DNA from: Chrysophaeum taylorii
Taxonomy: Eukaryota; Sar; Pelagophyceae; Pelagomonadales; Pelagomonadaceae
Assembly: GCA_029834535.1 (NCBI GenBank)
Contig: JAQMWT010000522.1
Span: forward strand, 1-48,679
Length of the DNA: 48,679 nt
Direction of reading: 5' to 3'
Shown here: piece after piece, positions 29,597 through 41,343 of the stretch
Layout: every line of letters starts with the position of its first letter
Numbering within the stretch: position 1 is the stretch's first letter
Position numbers and translations under genes: made by a program
The notes under the pieces: generated by a model
Database searches by the model: none
Told to the model about the DNA's origin: nothing
Seen by the model: the letters and a program-made list of their open reading frames with translations, nothing else

Positions 29597-31552
29597 ATGG
29601 AGTTCGGGCTGCTCGAACAGGAGGAGGAGGGCCGCGTGGTGGTGACGGACCTCGACGCGTGGTTCGCCAACATCTACCAGTACTGGTACCGCAAGGGCCT
29701 CGCCACGATGATTGTCTCGGGCCTCGCGCACATCGTGACGCTCCTCTTCACCATCCTGTTCAGCTTCTTTCTTCTCGCCCTCGTAGACTGGGGGGCTGTC
29801 GTGACCTGCCGCGACGAGGCCTCGTGCGGCACGCTCGGTAGGTACGTGCGGACCGACTTTTTGGTGAGCGGTCGCGGTCGCGACGGCCTCGGCCTCGCGT
29901 ACCTGTGCGTCTTCGGGCTCTACTGGGTGTGGAGCTGCGCCGCGACGGCCAACAGCCTGCGCGACGCCTACGACGCCTCGGTTTTCTACGCGTCGGAGCT
30001 CGGGCTCGGGGACCGCGAGGTCCGGTCGGCGCGGTGGAACGACGTCGTCGAGCGCCTCGGCGATCTCCAGCGGTCGGGAAGGGCTCCGTGGCACGCGTTT
30101 CAGACGGCAGTCGGTCGCCGCGGCGCCGACGAACGCCGTCGCGTCCTCTCGCCCCACGACGTTGCGTGTCGCATCATGCGGAAGGACAACTATTTGGTCG
30201 CCATGCTCAACGCTGGTATTCTCGCGCTCGAGCTTCCGCTGCCCTCGCGCCTCGCGGGGCGCTACCGCCTCCTCGACGCGCTCGCGGGCCGCCTCCGCCT
30301 CACCAAAACCCTCGAATGGTCGCTCCACGTCTGCATTCTCGACCACCCCAAGGCCGACGACGCGGCCTCTCTCCGCCGCCGGTTCGTTATTGCGGGCCTC
30401 GTCCATGTCGCTTTGATGCCCTTTCTCGCCGCGTTCATGTCGATGCGATTTTTTCTCATGAACGCGCAGGAGTGGCGCGACAACAAGCGCTACCTCGGCC
30501 CCCGCGAGTGGTCCCCCGTCGCCAGATGGAGCTTCCGCGAACTCAACGAACTCCCCCACCTCTTCGAGGCGAGGCTCGCGGCCAGCAAGCCCCACGCCGA
30601 CGCTTACCTCCGCATGTTCCCGCGACCCGTTCTCGAGACGGTCGCTCGCACGGTCGCGTTTTTTTCCGGCGCCCTCGTCGCCACGCTCGTCGCCCTCGCC
30701 GCCGCCGTCGACGACGCCGTCCTCCTCTACGTCACCGTCGGCGACCGAAACCTCCTCTGGTACGCCGGCGCCGCCTCCGCCTGCCTCGCCGTCGCCCGCA
30801 GCTTGGGCGGCGCCTCGAACGCCGACGCGACGCCCGCCGGCGACAAGGCGGCCGACGACGACTACGAGGCCGCGATGGCAAAGGTCGCCGACTTTACCCA
30901 CTGTTTCCCCGAGGAATGGCGCGCCCACTGCCACACCTCGGACGTCCGCGACGCCTTCGCCCGCGCGTTTAGATATAAATTCTGGCTCTTCGCCGACGAA
31001 ATAGCCAGCGTCGTCCTCGCCCCCCTCGTACTCTGCTTCTCGCTTCCCCGCTGCGCGCCCGACGTCGTCCACTTCATCCAGGAAAACACCGTCGAGGTCG
31101 ACGGCTTTGGCCCCGTTTTGGGCCACTCTCTCTTCGACTTTGACAGGTACGGCGATCCGCGCTACGGAGGCGCTCCGCCGGGCTCGGACACCCACCCCAC
31201 CGTCTCCGGCAAGATGGAGAAGAGTTTCCTCAACTTTAAACTCGCCCACCCCGAGTGGGACGCCCACGACGCGCGCGCCGACACCTTCGTCCAACACGTC
31301 CAAGGCATGCTCGACTACACCCGCGCCAGAGACGACGATATCATCCTCGAAGAAGAAAACGCGCCGCCCCGCCGTCGCCGCCGCCGCCGCCGTCGCCGCG
31401 CGCGCGACGACGACGCCCTCCACCTCGACGCCCTCAGCCTCGACGCCCTCCGCCTCTCCTTCGAAAGACTCGACGCCTGCGCATCCACCACCATCGATTC
31501 CTCCTTTCCGCGCTCGGACCCCTCCATCCCTGCCGAGACCGAGCTCGTCTAG
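29597..31552 (+). CDS. ATG9: Autophagy-related protein 9 (lipid scramblase)
   Basis: A single open frame of 651 codons from ATG at 29597. ATG9 is a multi-pass membrane protein of Golgi/endosome vesicles. It seeds the phagophore and scrambles lipids between bilayer leaflets. Hallmarks: LDAWFANIYQYWYRKG (~res 20-35); a first hydrophobic segment with FSFFLLALVDW; KDNYLVAMLNAGIL; MSMRFFLMNAQEWRDNKRYL then GPREWSPVARWSFRELNELP (~res 281-320); LFADEIASVVLAPLVL with SLPRCAPDVVHFI (~res 464-495); HSLFDFDRYGDPRYGG (~512); KMEKSFLNFKLAHPEW (~540-555). The tail holds an Arg run from a CGC repeat and an Asp/Leu-rich end. The N-terminus is short, as in other protists. No intron. It is the only clearly intact host gene here. 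Confidence 0.93.
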   Translation: MEFGLLEQEEEGRVVVTDLDAWFANIYQYWYRKGLATMIVSGLAHIVTLLFTILFSFFLLALVDWGAVVTCRDEASCGTLGRYVRTDFLVSGRGRDGLGLAYLCVFGLYWVWSCAATANSLRDAYDASVFYASELGLGDREVRSARWNDVVERLGDLQRSGRAPWHAFQTAVGRRGADERRRVLSPHDVACRIMRKDNYLVAMLNAGILALELPLPSRLAGRYRLLDALAGRLRLTKTLEWSLHVCILDHPKADDAASLRRRFVIAGLVHVALMPFLAAFMSMRFFLMNAQEWRDNKRYLGPREWSPVARWSFRELNELPHLFEARLAASKPHADAYLRMFPRPVLETVARTVAFFSGALVATLVALAAAVDDAVLLYVTVGDRNLLWYAGAASACLAVARSLGGASNADATPAGDKAADDDYEAAMAKVADFTHCFPEEWRAHCHTSDVRDAFARAFRYKFWLFADEIASVVLAPLVLCFSLPRCAPDVVHFIQENTVEVDGFGPVLGHSLFDFDRYGDPRYGGAPPGSDTHPTVSGKMEKSFLNFKLAHPEWDAHDARADTFVQHVQGMLDYTRARDDDIILEEENAPPRRRRRRRRRRARDDDALHLDALSLDALRLSFERLDACASTTIDSSFPRSDPSIPAETELV

Positions 31553-31944
31553 TTTAATTTTATCGAACCAACGACATTTCTTTTTATAAATAAATTAATT
31601 AATTAATTAATTGTGACCAAGGTACCGATGATTGGCGGGACCTGGTCTATTCTTCTTCTTCTTCTTCTTGAGTGTCGGTCGATCTTGCCTGCGGTGTTGA
31701 CAACTTTGGGGGGAGATAATCCCAACGCCCTGGATCTGAATCACGCTTTCAGACGACGAGGGCCGCAGAGTCCAAATTTTATACTCCTCTAGCCGCCATC
31801 ATCGTGCGACGCGGAGGAGACTCTCAGCGATTCGACTCGCGACGACCACCAACAACATTATTGGTCGCTTTTTTTTCAACATCCTACTGCTTCCACTGGT
31901 CATATGCTGCGAACCACCTTCGAGCCGCGCCCTGTCCACAGACG
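31553..31944. other. ATG9 3' region with simple repeats
   Basis: Directly after the stop is AT-rich sequence with an ATTA run (31590-31612), a plausible 3' UTR and polyadenylation region, then a CTT microsatellite (about 31650-31670). No further gene is seen. Confidence 0.55.
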
Positions 31945-32035
31945 CCAGTTTTTTTTACGCCGGGAGGCCCGATGCCCTCGCCAGGCGCGGATTTCATGAG
32001 GCACCGTCCTCCATCGCACCCTGCGATCTTGAAGC
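31945..32035 (-). repeat. SINE fragment (5' part, diverged)
   Basis: ACGCCGGGAGG, GATGCCCTCGC and ATGAGGCACCGTCCTCCATCG match the 5' third of the full-length SINEs in inverse orientation. No (GTTA)n tail and no flanking duplication are seen, so it is an old fragment. Confidence 0.7.
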
Positions 32036-32890
32036 AAACGAACTATACGACGTGGCACCAGTCCACCACTGCAACTTCCAAAACAACCCCGTCGTAAGAC
32101 TCTCATGACACACACGACAAGGCTCGAATAGCCTCTGAAGCCCTCCAGGCATCCATCACGTCTCCACAAAACCCCGCACGCACACCCCCCCCCTCTTAGC
32201 AGTCGACCTTTAAAACCCTTGTTTTCCCCCACGGCTCGGCGCCTTGGCCCCGCCTTTTGTGACAGTCAACCATTAATAACTAGCGAAAGTGAGAAGGGAA
32301 ACCAGGCAGGCATATCCGGAGAAGCCGACCTCTTTTGCCGCTACACTTTACCCCCAACACCTGATCGGTATACCCGATTCCCACCCACAGGCACATCCCT
32401 CATATCCCCACGCAAAGCGCACCAAAACCTTCAAGCACCCACACGCAACCCCCCACCCCCTCTTAGCAAGGTTCCTCTACATGAAGTTCGCCGCAAGTTG
32501 CATACCATTCGCAGCATCTGCGAAGCCGGCAAGAATTCGAAAAAAAAAAGAAGAAGACCCGTAAGAAGGAAGCCATGACCAAGCTGACGAACCTCGTTAC
32601 AACCACAATGACCAGCGAGATCCTCCTCACCGAATCCGATGCTGAAGCTGCGGATTACTTCAACTTCTCTCCGCTGACAGTCCCTCGCCGGGAGATGAAG
32701 CTGCAGGGGACGTGATCGATCATTGCTCAGCAGGCGATCAACAACTCGAGCTCCTCTACGATACACAAGCTACCGAATCGGAACAGCCGCATGACACGAT
32801 GTAGGCTCAAATCCAGCGCCACCACGATTATCTCAACGCACTGCATGACAGCCGGCTTTTTCGCTAGTTGTTGCCGACGGCGCCTGTGTC
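32036..32890. other. Non-coding stretch with two R1 fragments
   Basis: R1 pieces in inverse orientation lie at 32186-32216 (CCTCTTAGCAGTCGACCTT) and 32385-32472 (ACATCCCTCATATCCCC, CCTTCAAGCACCCACACG, CCCCCTCTTAGCA). Otherwise only short compositional open frames are present; no gene is supported. Confidence 0.6.
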
Positions 32891-33620
32891 CACAACTTGA
32901 GCCGTGACAATCTAGCACAAAGCCTCAATTCTGGTGTGCTCTCCACGACATCAACTATATCCCGCGCTGTTGCGCTCGTCATATCAAACTATCAAGTACC
33001 CCCTGAGTCCTACATCAAGACTCACTCACTACATGGTTGCAACTGTCCAGGGAGTACCCCGGATTGCTCGTTGCTTGATGGTGGCGCTTCTTTTTGCTTC
33101 ACTCGCACTGCCGACGGCTTCATCCCCGGCACTACCCGCCGCATACCCGAGTACACTACCCGCATGGGGCGCGGCACTCTTACTAGCAGCTTCATTGGTG
33201 TCAAGCCGCTCTGCTTGCATGCAACTGTCCTCTCGTCTGATAAAACCAATGACAGCTCAGCAGTTTGCGCTCTGCACCTGGCCTTCTTAAAAGTTCCCGA
33301 TTTTGGCCCCGGGTCGTCGAGCAAACGCGCCGTCGCAATTAAAGGCACTCAACGTACAGGCAACAGATCCGCCGCTACCGCATCTGCCGTGCCTTTATGA
33401 ACTGGCAGCACGTTCCAATTCCGACCGCATGACTTTAATATCTCAGTCGGCACTACATCTGAAATCGTCGCCCAACGAGCAAACAAACGGGCATTTAGCT
33501 CTGCCTTCACAAAACCAGAGGACAGCTTCAAACGCCTACTTAGCTTCCACACTCGCCGTCCAACTTCCTTAACGGACGAGCTCGCTAACCTCGCACAAAA
33601 AGTCGCGAAGGTCTGCCTAA
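32891..33620 (+). pseudogene. Copia family 2, copy A: protease-like remnant
   Basis: An open stretch to 33400 includes DCSLLDGGASFCFTRTADG, which resembles the DSGAS active-site motif of Copia protease with Gly replacing Ser. Several stops and frame changes follow. The low resemblance and decay make this an old copy. Confidence 0.45.
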
Positions 33621-33629
33621 CCTATACTC

Positions 33630-34011
33630 AGAGTACGCACTCTTAGCTGACGCTGACTTCCACGTGTCTACAAGCGCACCTCCCTTGCATGTCGTAATCA
33701 TTGCAGGAGGAATGCACCACGAGGGCTTCGCTTGCTTTCGCCAACGATTCGACCAACAATATATCGCGATCGCTACTTGCGAGATCAGCCAAGCTCTTCG
33801 TGCTCGCGCGCGCTGCTTCTTTCGGGATGCTCTGCACTCTACAGATCTCCGGAAGCTCAACAACGCCCTCGGAGCCGGCACCCTTCGCATGCCACATTTC
33901 GATTTTGCTGTCTTTTTTCTGTCATGCAAAAGTGTCATGAAGGAGTATGACGGTTATTCCACACCCGCCAATGCCGACCTCTTCGTCAAAGAACTAGCTC
34001 GCTTTGTTTAG
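33630..34011 (+). pseudogene. Copia family 2, copy A: conserved EYDGY segment
   Basis: The frame ends KSVMKEYDGYSTPANADLFV and includes CEISQALRARARC and GAGTLRMPHFDFAVFFL. A related segment lies at 36493-36730 (CEILRKHNAAINKGTIRLL and VLKDYDGYPIRKT), so both descend from one coding domain. I do not recognise the domain. It may be gag or a structural part of the element. Confidence 0.45.
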
Positions 34012-34855
34012 TGCACGCTGCCAGCGTACACACCTGGTTGAGGATGTCCCGCCTAATGCGATGACGCATGCCGATAAACATATGAGTGTATTCCTAACGA
34101 ATGTCCTTCAGCCGCCACCACTCAAGAATATGTAATGGCAGGTGGCACTGCACGCGATATACAAAGAGATAGACGCCGAAGTACTGCACGTCGAAATCCC
34201 TAAGCAGCCGTGCCTATCTTCAGCTCTGGTAGACCACCTCGATAACGAAAATTCGATATTGGACAGTTTGTATGTCATGGCGAATTATCATCTGCGGAAT
34301 TTTATGCCCGACAGCGGAATCAACACTTCTGTTGCACGAACTCGTATCATTTTTATCCTCGATGCCAGTCATGTCGCATCTCAACATAGACATGCTTTTA
34401 TGCGTGACTCTGGCGAGTTTGGTCACCTGTTTTGAGAAAGCAACCCTAACGAAGACACCCTCCAGAAATTTATGGACTATGACTTGCAGGACATTGACCA
34501 TGTTGCACTGCAACTTGTAACTGCAGACGATGAGCACGAAAAGATAATCGAACTACACGGTCTCATCGACGAAGATGAATTAAAGAATATCGCTTCGATT
34601 CATTAAGGCATGTCTCATCGATTTGCAAATAGATTGAAGGTACATGTTCTAATGGCGTATTTAAGTTAGAACCACTACTGCCCGACCGCTCGTCGATATC
34701 GACGAAACTAGTCCTTAAGTTCAAGTATTTCGCAGACGGGTCTCAGTCCCGAAATCAACCATGTTGCTGGACCGGACCCAAAAATAAAGATTACTTATTA
34801 ATATTTCCAGCGCCGACCGAGTTTAAGTACTCCTAGGCTAGACAGGGCTGACTAC
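34012..34855 (+). pseudogene. Copia family 2, copy A: start of reverse transcriptase region
   Basis: HAFMRDSGEFGHLF, then PNEDTLQKFMDYDLQDIDHV and LVLKFKYFADGS correspond to the segment at 40310-40660 in copy B and to the region just before the YKARLV motif of Copia. Many stops. Confidence 0.55.
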
Positions 34856-35680
34856 TTAGGCGCCAGCAACTCTGCTGCGGTGGCTTTCTTTCTCGAGGAT
34901 GACCCAGGGCTTGTCTGGACTATACCCTTCGATCTGATGGTATTGCGTGCGCTTCTGGCTGTCAGTGCCGTAGTGGAACCACACCTGCTATTCTTGGTAT
35001 CCTCGAAAGTGTTCTTGCGCTTCAGCGTCGAGAAATCCCCGCCGGTTGCCCACTCGTGCCCAAGATTCAACTTCGCCGAACGGCTCCCTCCGCGACCGTA
35101 ATTCTATAAGGAAGCCGTGCATGTCCGCCCAGTCCCTCTGCGTCGTTGCTGGAGGCGTCAGCCCTTATCGTCCAGCCATTTGGCGGCTTTTGCATGGACC
35201 CGCCACCTCGCACATTTGAGCCATAGTTTCCTCGTCCAAGCCCGGCGCGTCTTCCTCGTCTCTTCTACTGGCGGCTCGACGTCGTCGTCGGGTGGCAACC
35301 CGTCGATATCTTGAAGGCGGCGCGCATCGTCGAGCCGCGATTCGTTATCCCGTCCGAGCTCTTCTTCTTCCCGCCGGCCTTGCCCGGGTGGGGGCGATTG
35401 AGATTGCGCTTCAGCTTCATCCGCCAGTACTCGATCACACGGTCGACCAAATCATCGAGGGCCTGTTCGTAGTCGGCCTGGCTGGCGAAATCAGACTTGT
35501 TCGGACCTTCGACCAGACCATAATCAGTGCGTTGAGCGTCAAGACGCTGAGGCAGCTCCGGAGCTTGATCTTGATGATGACAATGAGGGAGAAGCCCCGC
35601 TCCCACGGGACGGTCGATAGGCAGAGGACGAGCGAATAGCAGAGTAGGACGGTGACGTTTGCGAGAGAAACGCAATAATC
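34856..35680 (-). pseudogene. Unidentified minus-strand coding remnant
   Basis: The minus strand has overlapping open frames with a protein-like charged composition: ADYEQALDDLVDRVIEYWRM, then in a second frame LPPDDDVEPPVEETRKTRR followed by RRAWTRKLWLKCARWRVHA. Frames change at least once, near 35370. It interrupts the Copia remnant and so looks like an inserted element or retrocopied gene. No family recognised and no terminal repeats found. Confidence 0.35.
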
Positions 35681-35759
35681 ATGTCGTCAAAAGCGAAAAC
35701 TCGCCAACACCGTAAATTTTGGGAACGAAATTTTCTTACTTAGAGGCCAAATTAATTCG

Positions 35760-36210
35760 GGTCTATGATTCAAGTTCCAAAGCTTGATTTTGGCACTGAC
35801 GGGTCTCCCGATCGCTATAAAGCTCGATTGGCTGCACGCAGAATTTTGAGCACGTGTTGGCACAGACTTCAATGCAGCTTATCCCCCATCGCCATTTTCG
35901 CCATTAACAGGCTTCTGCTCGCTATAGCAGTGAAATACAAGCAGCCGGTCGCACATTGCGACATTTCCAGGGCCTTGGTCGCCCCGTTTGGATCGAATTT
36001 ACTCGAGAAATTCGTGTCTCTCAGAATTTGATTCAGCAAATACATTATCATCCTGAATCTAAGTTTAAAAATCTCGAAGGTAGGAGCGATATCAGCTAGT
36101 AGCTTCGCAGAAGGTTCGATGAGAAGCTCTTCTGAGTGAGATACGTCAGTGCCTCTGAGAGTACGTTTGTGCTCAAATAGCATTTTGTTGATTTTAACTG
36201 CTACATTCAT
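35760..36210 (+). pseudogene. Copia family 2, copy A: reverse transcriptase continuation
   Basis: DGSPDRYKARLAARRILSTC and NRLLLAIAVKYKQPVAHCDI match the YKARLVARG and RLLLAIAA...HCDI part of Copia reverse transcriptases, including the Asp of motif A. Stops follow directly. Confidence 0.6.
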
Positions 36211-36492
36211 GGTGAGATGCCCTGCTGATGCGTCATAATGGACGTCGATGCCAACAAGTGATCGAATGTTATCATGCCAGGTACATTTACCATTCTCCTA
36301 AAAAAAATAATTTTTTGTTTGTACCCGTGCATCAAAAGATCGTCTACGGAAACGCCGAAAAGGCGAACCCACGTATCAATAGATTTTTTCCAGTATATGC
36401 ATAAACATGTAATGTATCGACTTGCGAGCGTTCAAATTCGTTCTGTCGTGAAAAAGTAAAAAAGAAAAAAAGAAAAAACCAAACCACCGCCA

Positions 36493-36730
36493 GTGCGCGT
36501 TATCGCCGCTTGCGAGATACTGCGCAAGCACAATGCAGCAATAAACAAAGGCACGATACGCCTACTTCGCGTTGATGCCGCAGTTTTTATCTTGCCATAT
36601 CAACGCCTTTCAGTCCTCAAGGACTATGATGGCTACCCCATACGCAAGACGGCAGCGCCATTCCTGCATCAGCAAATCATTCTTGTGCAGAACAATGCGC
36701 CTCTCTACACTTCTGCACGTTCCAGCTAAC
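36493..36730 (+). pseudogene. Copia family 2, copy B: DYDGY segment
   Basis: Counterpart of the segment at 33630-34011 (see there). Followed by unrecognised degenerate sequence. A weak open frame only. Confidence 0.4.
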
Positions 36731-36837
36731 GCCCGCTACAAGCCGAATATATGTCGCTGATCGCACACACAAGAAGCTTGGCTATTACAGTTATACCGAA
36801 ATCTACAAAGCATCAACGTTCGGCGACACAATTTCTA

Positions 36838-36915
36838 AGCGCCGCTTTCTCGCGATCTTTTCACGTTATCCTCTTGAGCGCCGCTTTCTCGCGATCTTTT
36901 CACGTTATCCTCTTG
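36838..36915 (+). repeat. 39-bp perfect tandem duplication
   Basis: Two identical copies of the 39-bp unit starting AGCGCCGCTTTCTCGCG and ending TTATCCTCTTG (36838-36876 and 36877-36915). Confidence 0.95.
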
Positions 36916-36968
36916 ACGACTACGATCTCGAACACGCATCTTCCTAACTCGTCAAGTCACCACCTTGT

Positions 36969-38234
36969 ATGATCCCCGACTTAGACCCACTCCAGTCTAT
37001 TCCACAGGAAATTTGGCTCTCTGGCACCAATTTTACAACGACGGTATCTCCGATGGATCTTTGCTTCGACAGGGACGAGGTACTATTCCTTTACAAGCCT
37101 ACTGGCGCCTCTTCACTCAGGATATCTGAGAACTCATTCTTATGCGAGGTGCTCGCACGCATGACTTCCTCTTGCATCGAATTTGGGATGGACGCGTGCT
37201 GCACTCCACTCTCGTCCTTGGATTCTGTCTCTTACGTTCTGGCTCTTACCCCCCTGGATGATACTCTTCAATCGCATCCGACTCTACCCGCTTGGAACGG
37301 CACCCGGATGGTCACGACAGCCAAGACTAAACACCGGCTCTCGCATGCTCGAGACGGCACCCTTTCCTTCTCTTTAGCAGCGGGGTATATCAAAAGCGCA
37401 GCTTCGATCGTGCACTCAAAACCGGCAATAACGTACGATTACTCGTACCGCCCGATGTTGTTATCATCCGGGGTCCCCAACGGCCGCCTTCTTTGCCATT
37501 GCCTATGCGGACCGACTCTACCGCCGCTCGGCTCTGCGCTTGCCCCTCTACTCGGGTCTCGCTCTTTAACCAAAAGTTCCCGGACTCTGCCGCACCCAAT
37601 TCGCGAGGGCACATATGTCTTATGGACCCGACTGGACTAATCATGTCGCAAGTCCGCCCAACGTATGCCGACTACTACGGCTATGTTGGGAACAAACGAG
37701 AGAAGGGCACTAAAGTCTACGCTGTCACTGGCTCCTTCCCCACGAGTGTTTCAGATGGGCGCGCTCTACTCTTCAATGTACCAGGCCGCATTCGCTGTGC
37801 TACGCTCCTACGAAAAATCGCAAAATTTAGTGACCATTGCGAACCATTGCCACCCCGAGCTCTTTAAGCTCTTCCACCAGCATCCGCCCGACTTCGCCTT
37901 CGAGGCACTTTGCCAACGCCGTCCCCCATCGCATGCTGCAGGCTAAGTATCAAGCCTCGTATCGGCAACACTCATCTTACCACAACGTGCGCTTGCAGCT
38001 TGTCTCGGCGCTGTGCACGCATTCATCCTCGACAGAAGTAAAATCAGCCAGGTCGCTCGACTTCTTAACAAAGTCGCCAGCTCTCTGCTCTCTGTCGAAG
38101 AACTGCTCTTAGCACAAATGTTCGGTTCAGTCGCAGATAACTACCACGCGACACTTCGGCGCAGTCCCTCTAACGACTCGCACATCCCGACATTGCTCAC
38201 AGCAGCTGTCCCGGAACGCATCCAAGTTATTTAA
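36969..38234 (+). pseudogene. Copia family 2, copy B: degenerate coding sequence
   Basis: Protein-like stretches alternate between frames, for example PTYADYYGYVGNKREKGTKV followed by YAVTGSFPTSV, and FAVLRSYEKSQNLVTIANH then CHPELFKLFHQHPPDF. They look like one long decayed frame upstream of the integrase, the place of gag or protease. No motif is recognised. Confidence 0.4.
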
Positions 38235-38329
38235 CGTAAGTCGCTATGCACCACCGGGCTTGCTCCCGACCTTCCATCGGGCAGGTATTACCCATCACGC
38301 CGAAGAGATTCTACAAGTCTTACGCTAAA

Positions 38330-39350
38330 ACTTATCACCAGCAAGCCGAAATTTTGCGCCGGTACTATTCAGGCGATTGTCATCTTCCTTAAACTTGGAG
38401 ACGAACACTACTTGCAGAATTATGCAGACTGTAAGCGCTGTAAGTCGCACGTCCCCATCTCGCACCACCACAACCCTCAGTGGCGCCAAGTTGAAGTCTC
38501 GTACGCCCCTGGACAACATATATATGTCGACATATCATAAGCCGGTGTCCGCAAGTGCTACGGCAACTCTCAGTATATTACGCACATCTCATTTGCGCCG
38601 TCAGCGCATTAAATGAGTATGCTTCTTGCGCCATCTAGACGCCAAGGGAAGTCCTTGCTGGCATCCTTTACATTATCAACGTCATAAAAATCGAGTTTGA
38701 CGTTCATGTCAGGCTTATTTGATTGGACACATTTTCGTCGTTCAGAGCTAATTTTTTTTTTTCACCCCCAAGAGGTACAGCTCAACATCCAACTCTAGAG
38801 TCGTCACCTGCACCAGCGCAACTTAGCGGAAAATGCGATTAAGGAAATCACCCATCGTGCGGTAATTCACCTTCTTTGACTCCGCCACGTTCGCATCGAA
38901 GGGAAGCCGCTTAATGTGGATTATTTTTATCCGCTTGCTCTCGTGCATGAGATACAGGCAGACAATCAACGAGCTCACGGTCTACTAGCTCGGACCACCC
39001 TTCGTGCGCTATCCCACGCCGGGTTATGTCGCCAAATACAAAACTCCTGAATCGCCAAATGCCCATTCCTGAAGTTCTTACCCTTTGATGAACCAGTCAC
39101 ATATGTGTTCCCGCAACATCGCAAACTTGAACCTTCTAGCATTCCAGCGCCTTGCTTTTACTGCAACCATTACGTGGCCAACTTGCCGTGTATTGACCAC
39201 GATGTACACAGGTTTCTCTTGCTTGTACATCAAGGGAAGTTTGGCAAAGTGGTCACGTCGATGGATTATCATGTCGACAGCGACGTGCAAGGCAATCAAT
39301 CGCGCCCGGAATATTGAGCATGTCAAGGCGCAGTTGCGCACTTCCAACCA
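38330..39350 (+). pseudogene. Copia family 2, copy B: integrase remnant
   Basis: YADCKRCKSHVPI (Cys pair of the HHCC finger) is followed by PGQHIYVDIS, with the first Asp of the integrase core, and further on LAENAIKEITHRA, which fits the Glu helix. Stops and frame shifts throughout. Confidence 0.5.
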
Positions 39351-39398
39351 TGCAGCGACGGTACTCTTGCGCCTCCCATTACCTTCAGGAACCTACCT

Positions 39399-39623
39399 AT
39401 GTCGGACCCTGCGGAGCAGGGAACATCTTCAAATCCGCACCCATCTAACGATAAAGTCCCGCTCGCTCCAGACGAACAGTCATCCTACGACAATGATAAA
39501 CCTCCAGCAGGCTATATAACTCAGCCTACCGTCGAGCAACAGGACAAGCATCAGGACCCAGACAATGAAACGGAATCCTCCCCGGATTTCTCATTCCTGA
39601 AAAGACCATCACCTTCGGATTGA
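39399..39623 (+). pseudogene. Copia family 2, copy B: linker before reverse transcriptase
   Basis: A 74-codon open stretch, Ser/Pro/Asp-rich (PAEQGTSSNPHPSNDKVP), in the position of the hydrophilic linker between integrase and reverse transcriptase in Copia polyproteins. Function not assignable beyond that. Confidence 0.4.
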
Positions 39624-41343
39624 TCTATCCTAACGCCTAAACGCAATGAACATCTACAGGTTATTTAGATGATTCAGGCTTCACTCCAGCGGTGGTCCAC
39701 CGTAATCAGAGCGACAAGCTCAAGGCAGATTTATATCATGATCGTGGACTTCGCATCCCAAAGGATCCGTTATACATAGTTCGCGGCACTAGCGACAGCC
39801 GCCTATTTACCAGGCAGATCACAGCATCCGAATATGGAGCTACATGAAGTACTCTACAGATCAACCAGAACAACACTTCAATATCCGCGCGTCTAGTTCA
39901 CTTATGTCTTTAATTACTGTGAGTGCTCTGCACCAAGGTCACGCTCAGAGTATTGCAGCAGATTTGGACATTCGCAGATGACGCCAACAAAAAATAATAC
40001 CAAAGGCATGTCTACTGGCCAATTCAACCTCTCTCTACAGACTAACTGGCGGAACAGCCTGTGACCTCGAAGGGCAAATAGCTAGCAAGGACATACAGGT
40101 CGATTACCCTCGCCAACCCTATCGGTTGTCAGTCCTCATCAACATGCTAGACGATGATGACAAAGTCTTCGATGACTATGTATGTCACGATGATCTCTCA
40201 GCTTCTCAGTATTATTCACTTCAATGGAACCGAGAGTTCCGCTGCATGAGATCGTCACTCATTTGGAATATACACTGCCCATGTACGTAATCCCCTCGCT
40301 TCGCGGCACAGTCACGCATTTGTGCATGACGCTGGTGAAATAGATCACCTATTTATAAGTCAAGGCGATCATAATGAGGACATCCTACGGAAAGTCATGG
40401 ATTATGATCTCGATAACATCGACCACGTCGTCTTACAGCGTATCACTGCGACAGCGTTGAATATGAGCCCGAGAAGATAGTTGAACTCATAGGAATAGCT
40501 CCCGAAGATAAGGTTAAGCATATCGCATCTATCCAAAAGGAAATCGCAGGACTCTGCTCAAATGAAGTTTTCAAACTGGATCCGCTCCAACCAGATCGGC
40601 CATCCATTTTACCAAGCTAGAGCTTAAGATTAAGTACTTCGCTGATGGCGCCTCTGGTCGTTATAAGGCACGCTTAGTTGCTAGAGGCTTTATCGCTCGA
40701 GCTGGTATTGACTTATATGCAACTGCATCGCCCACCGTTATGCTGGGTATTAGCCGCCTTGTGCTATCTATTGCAGCCAAGAATAAACCCCCTGCCGCAC
40801 ATGTAGAAAACATCACAGGCCATTGTGCAATCTGCAATTGATCGTCCAGTGTTAATAGATTTTCCCCGTGGTGCGAAATTATCTCAAAACCTGGTCCAGC
40901 TAATCCAGAAAGACCATCCTTAGTCCAAGTTGGCCAGTCGTCTCGCTATAGCGTCCTATGGTCTAAAGCAATCCGCACTACTCTGGAATATGTGCTAGTT
41001 TCTTTCTTGCGATAGAATGAAGTCGAACGAACGCAAGTGGACCTTGTCTATATGTTCACTGGAACCCTGCTACCACAAAATGGGTAAAACTATCAGTTTC
41101 TGACGATGATCTTTTGGTCATCGGCACCGCCACTTTAAAGACTGCTTATCTTCGCACTAACTTAGAGAAGAAATATAGCAAACGTACATGGCACGATAAC
41201 GTTCGATCTTTTCTAGGTGTAGCTGTACATTATAACGCACCAGAAGGTCGACTGACTTTCCATGAGCGTCTCTGCAAAGATACAAAAATACTATCGGAGC
41301 ATATTCTCGATCTTCGAGATTCCGATCTTCCTAACCCAGAACA

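Noticed and set aside
29528..31423. Long minus-strand open frame (631 codons) opposite ATG9
   Set aside because: It is a by-product of GC-rich codon use in ATG9. It has no domain motifs, while ATG9 signatures are clear on the plus strand.
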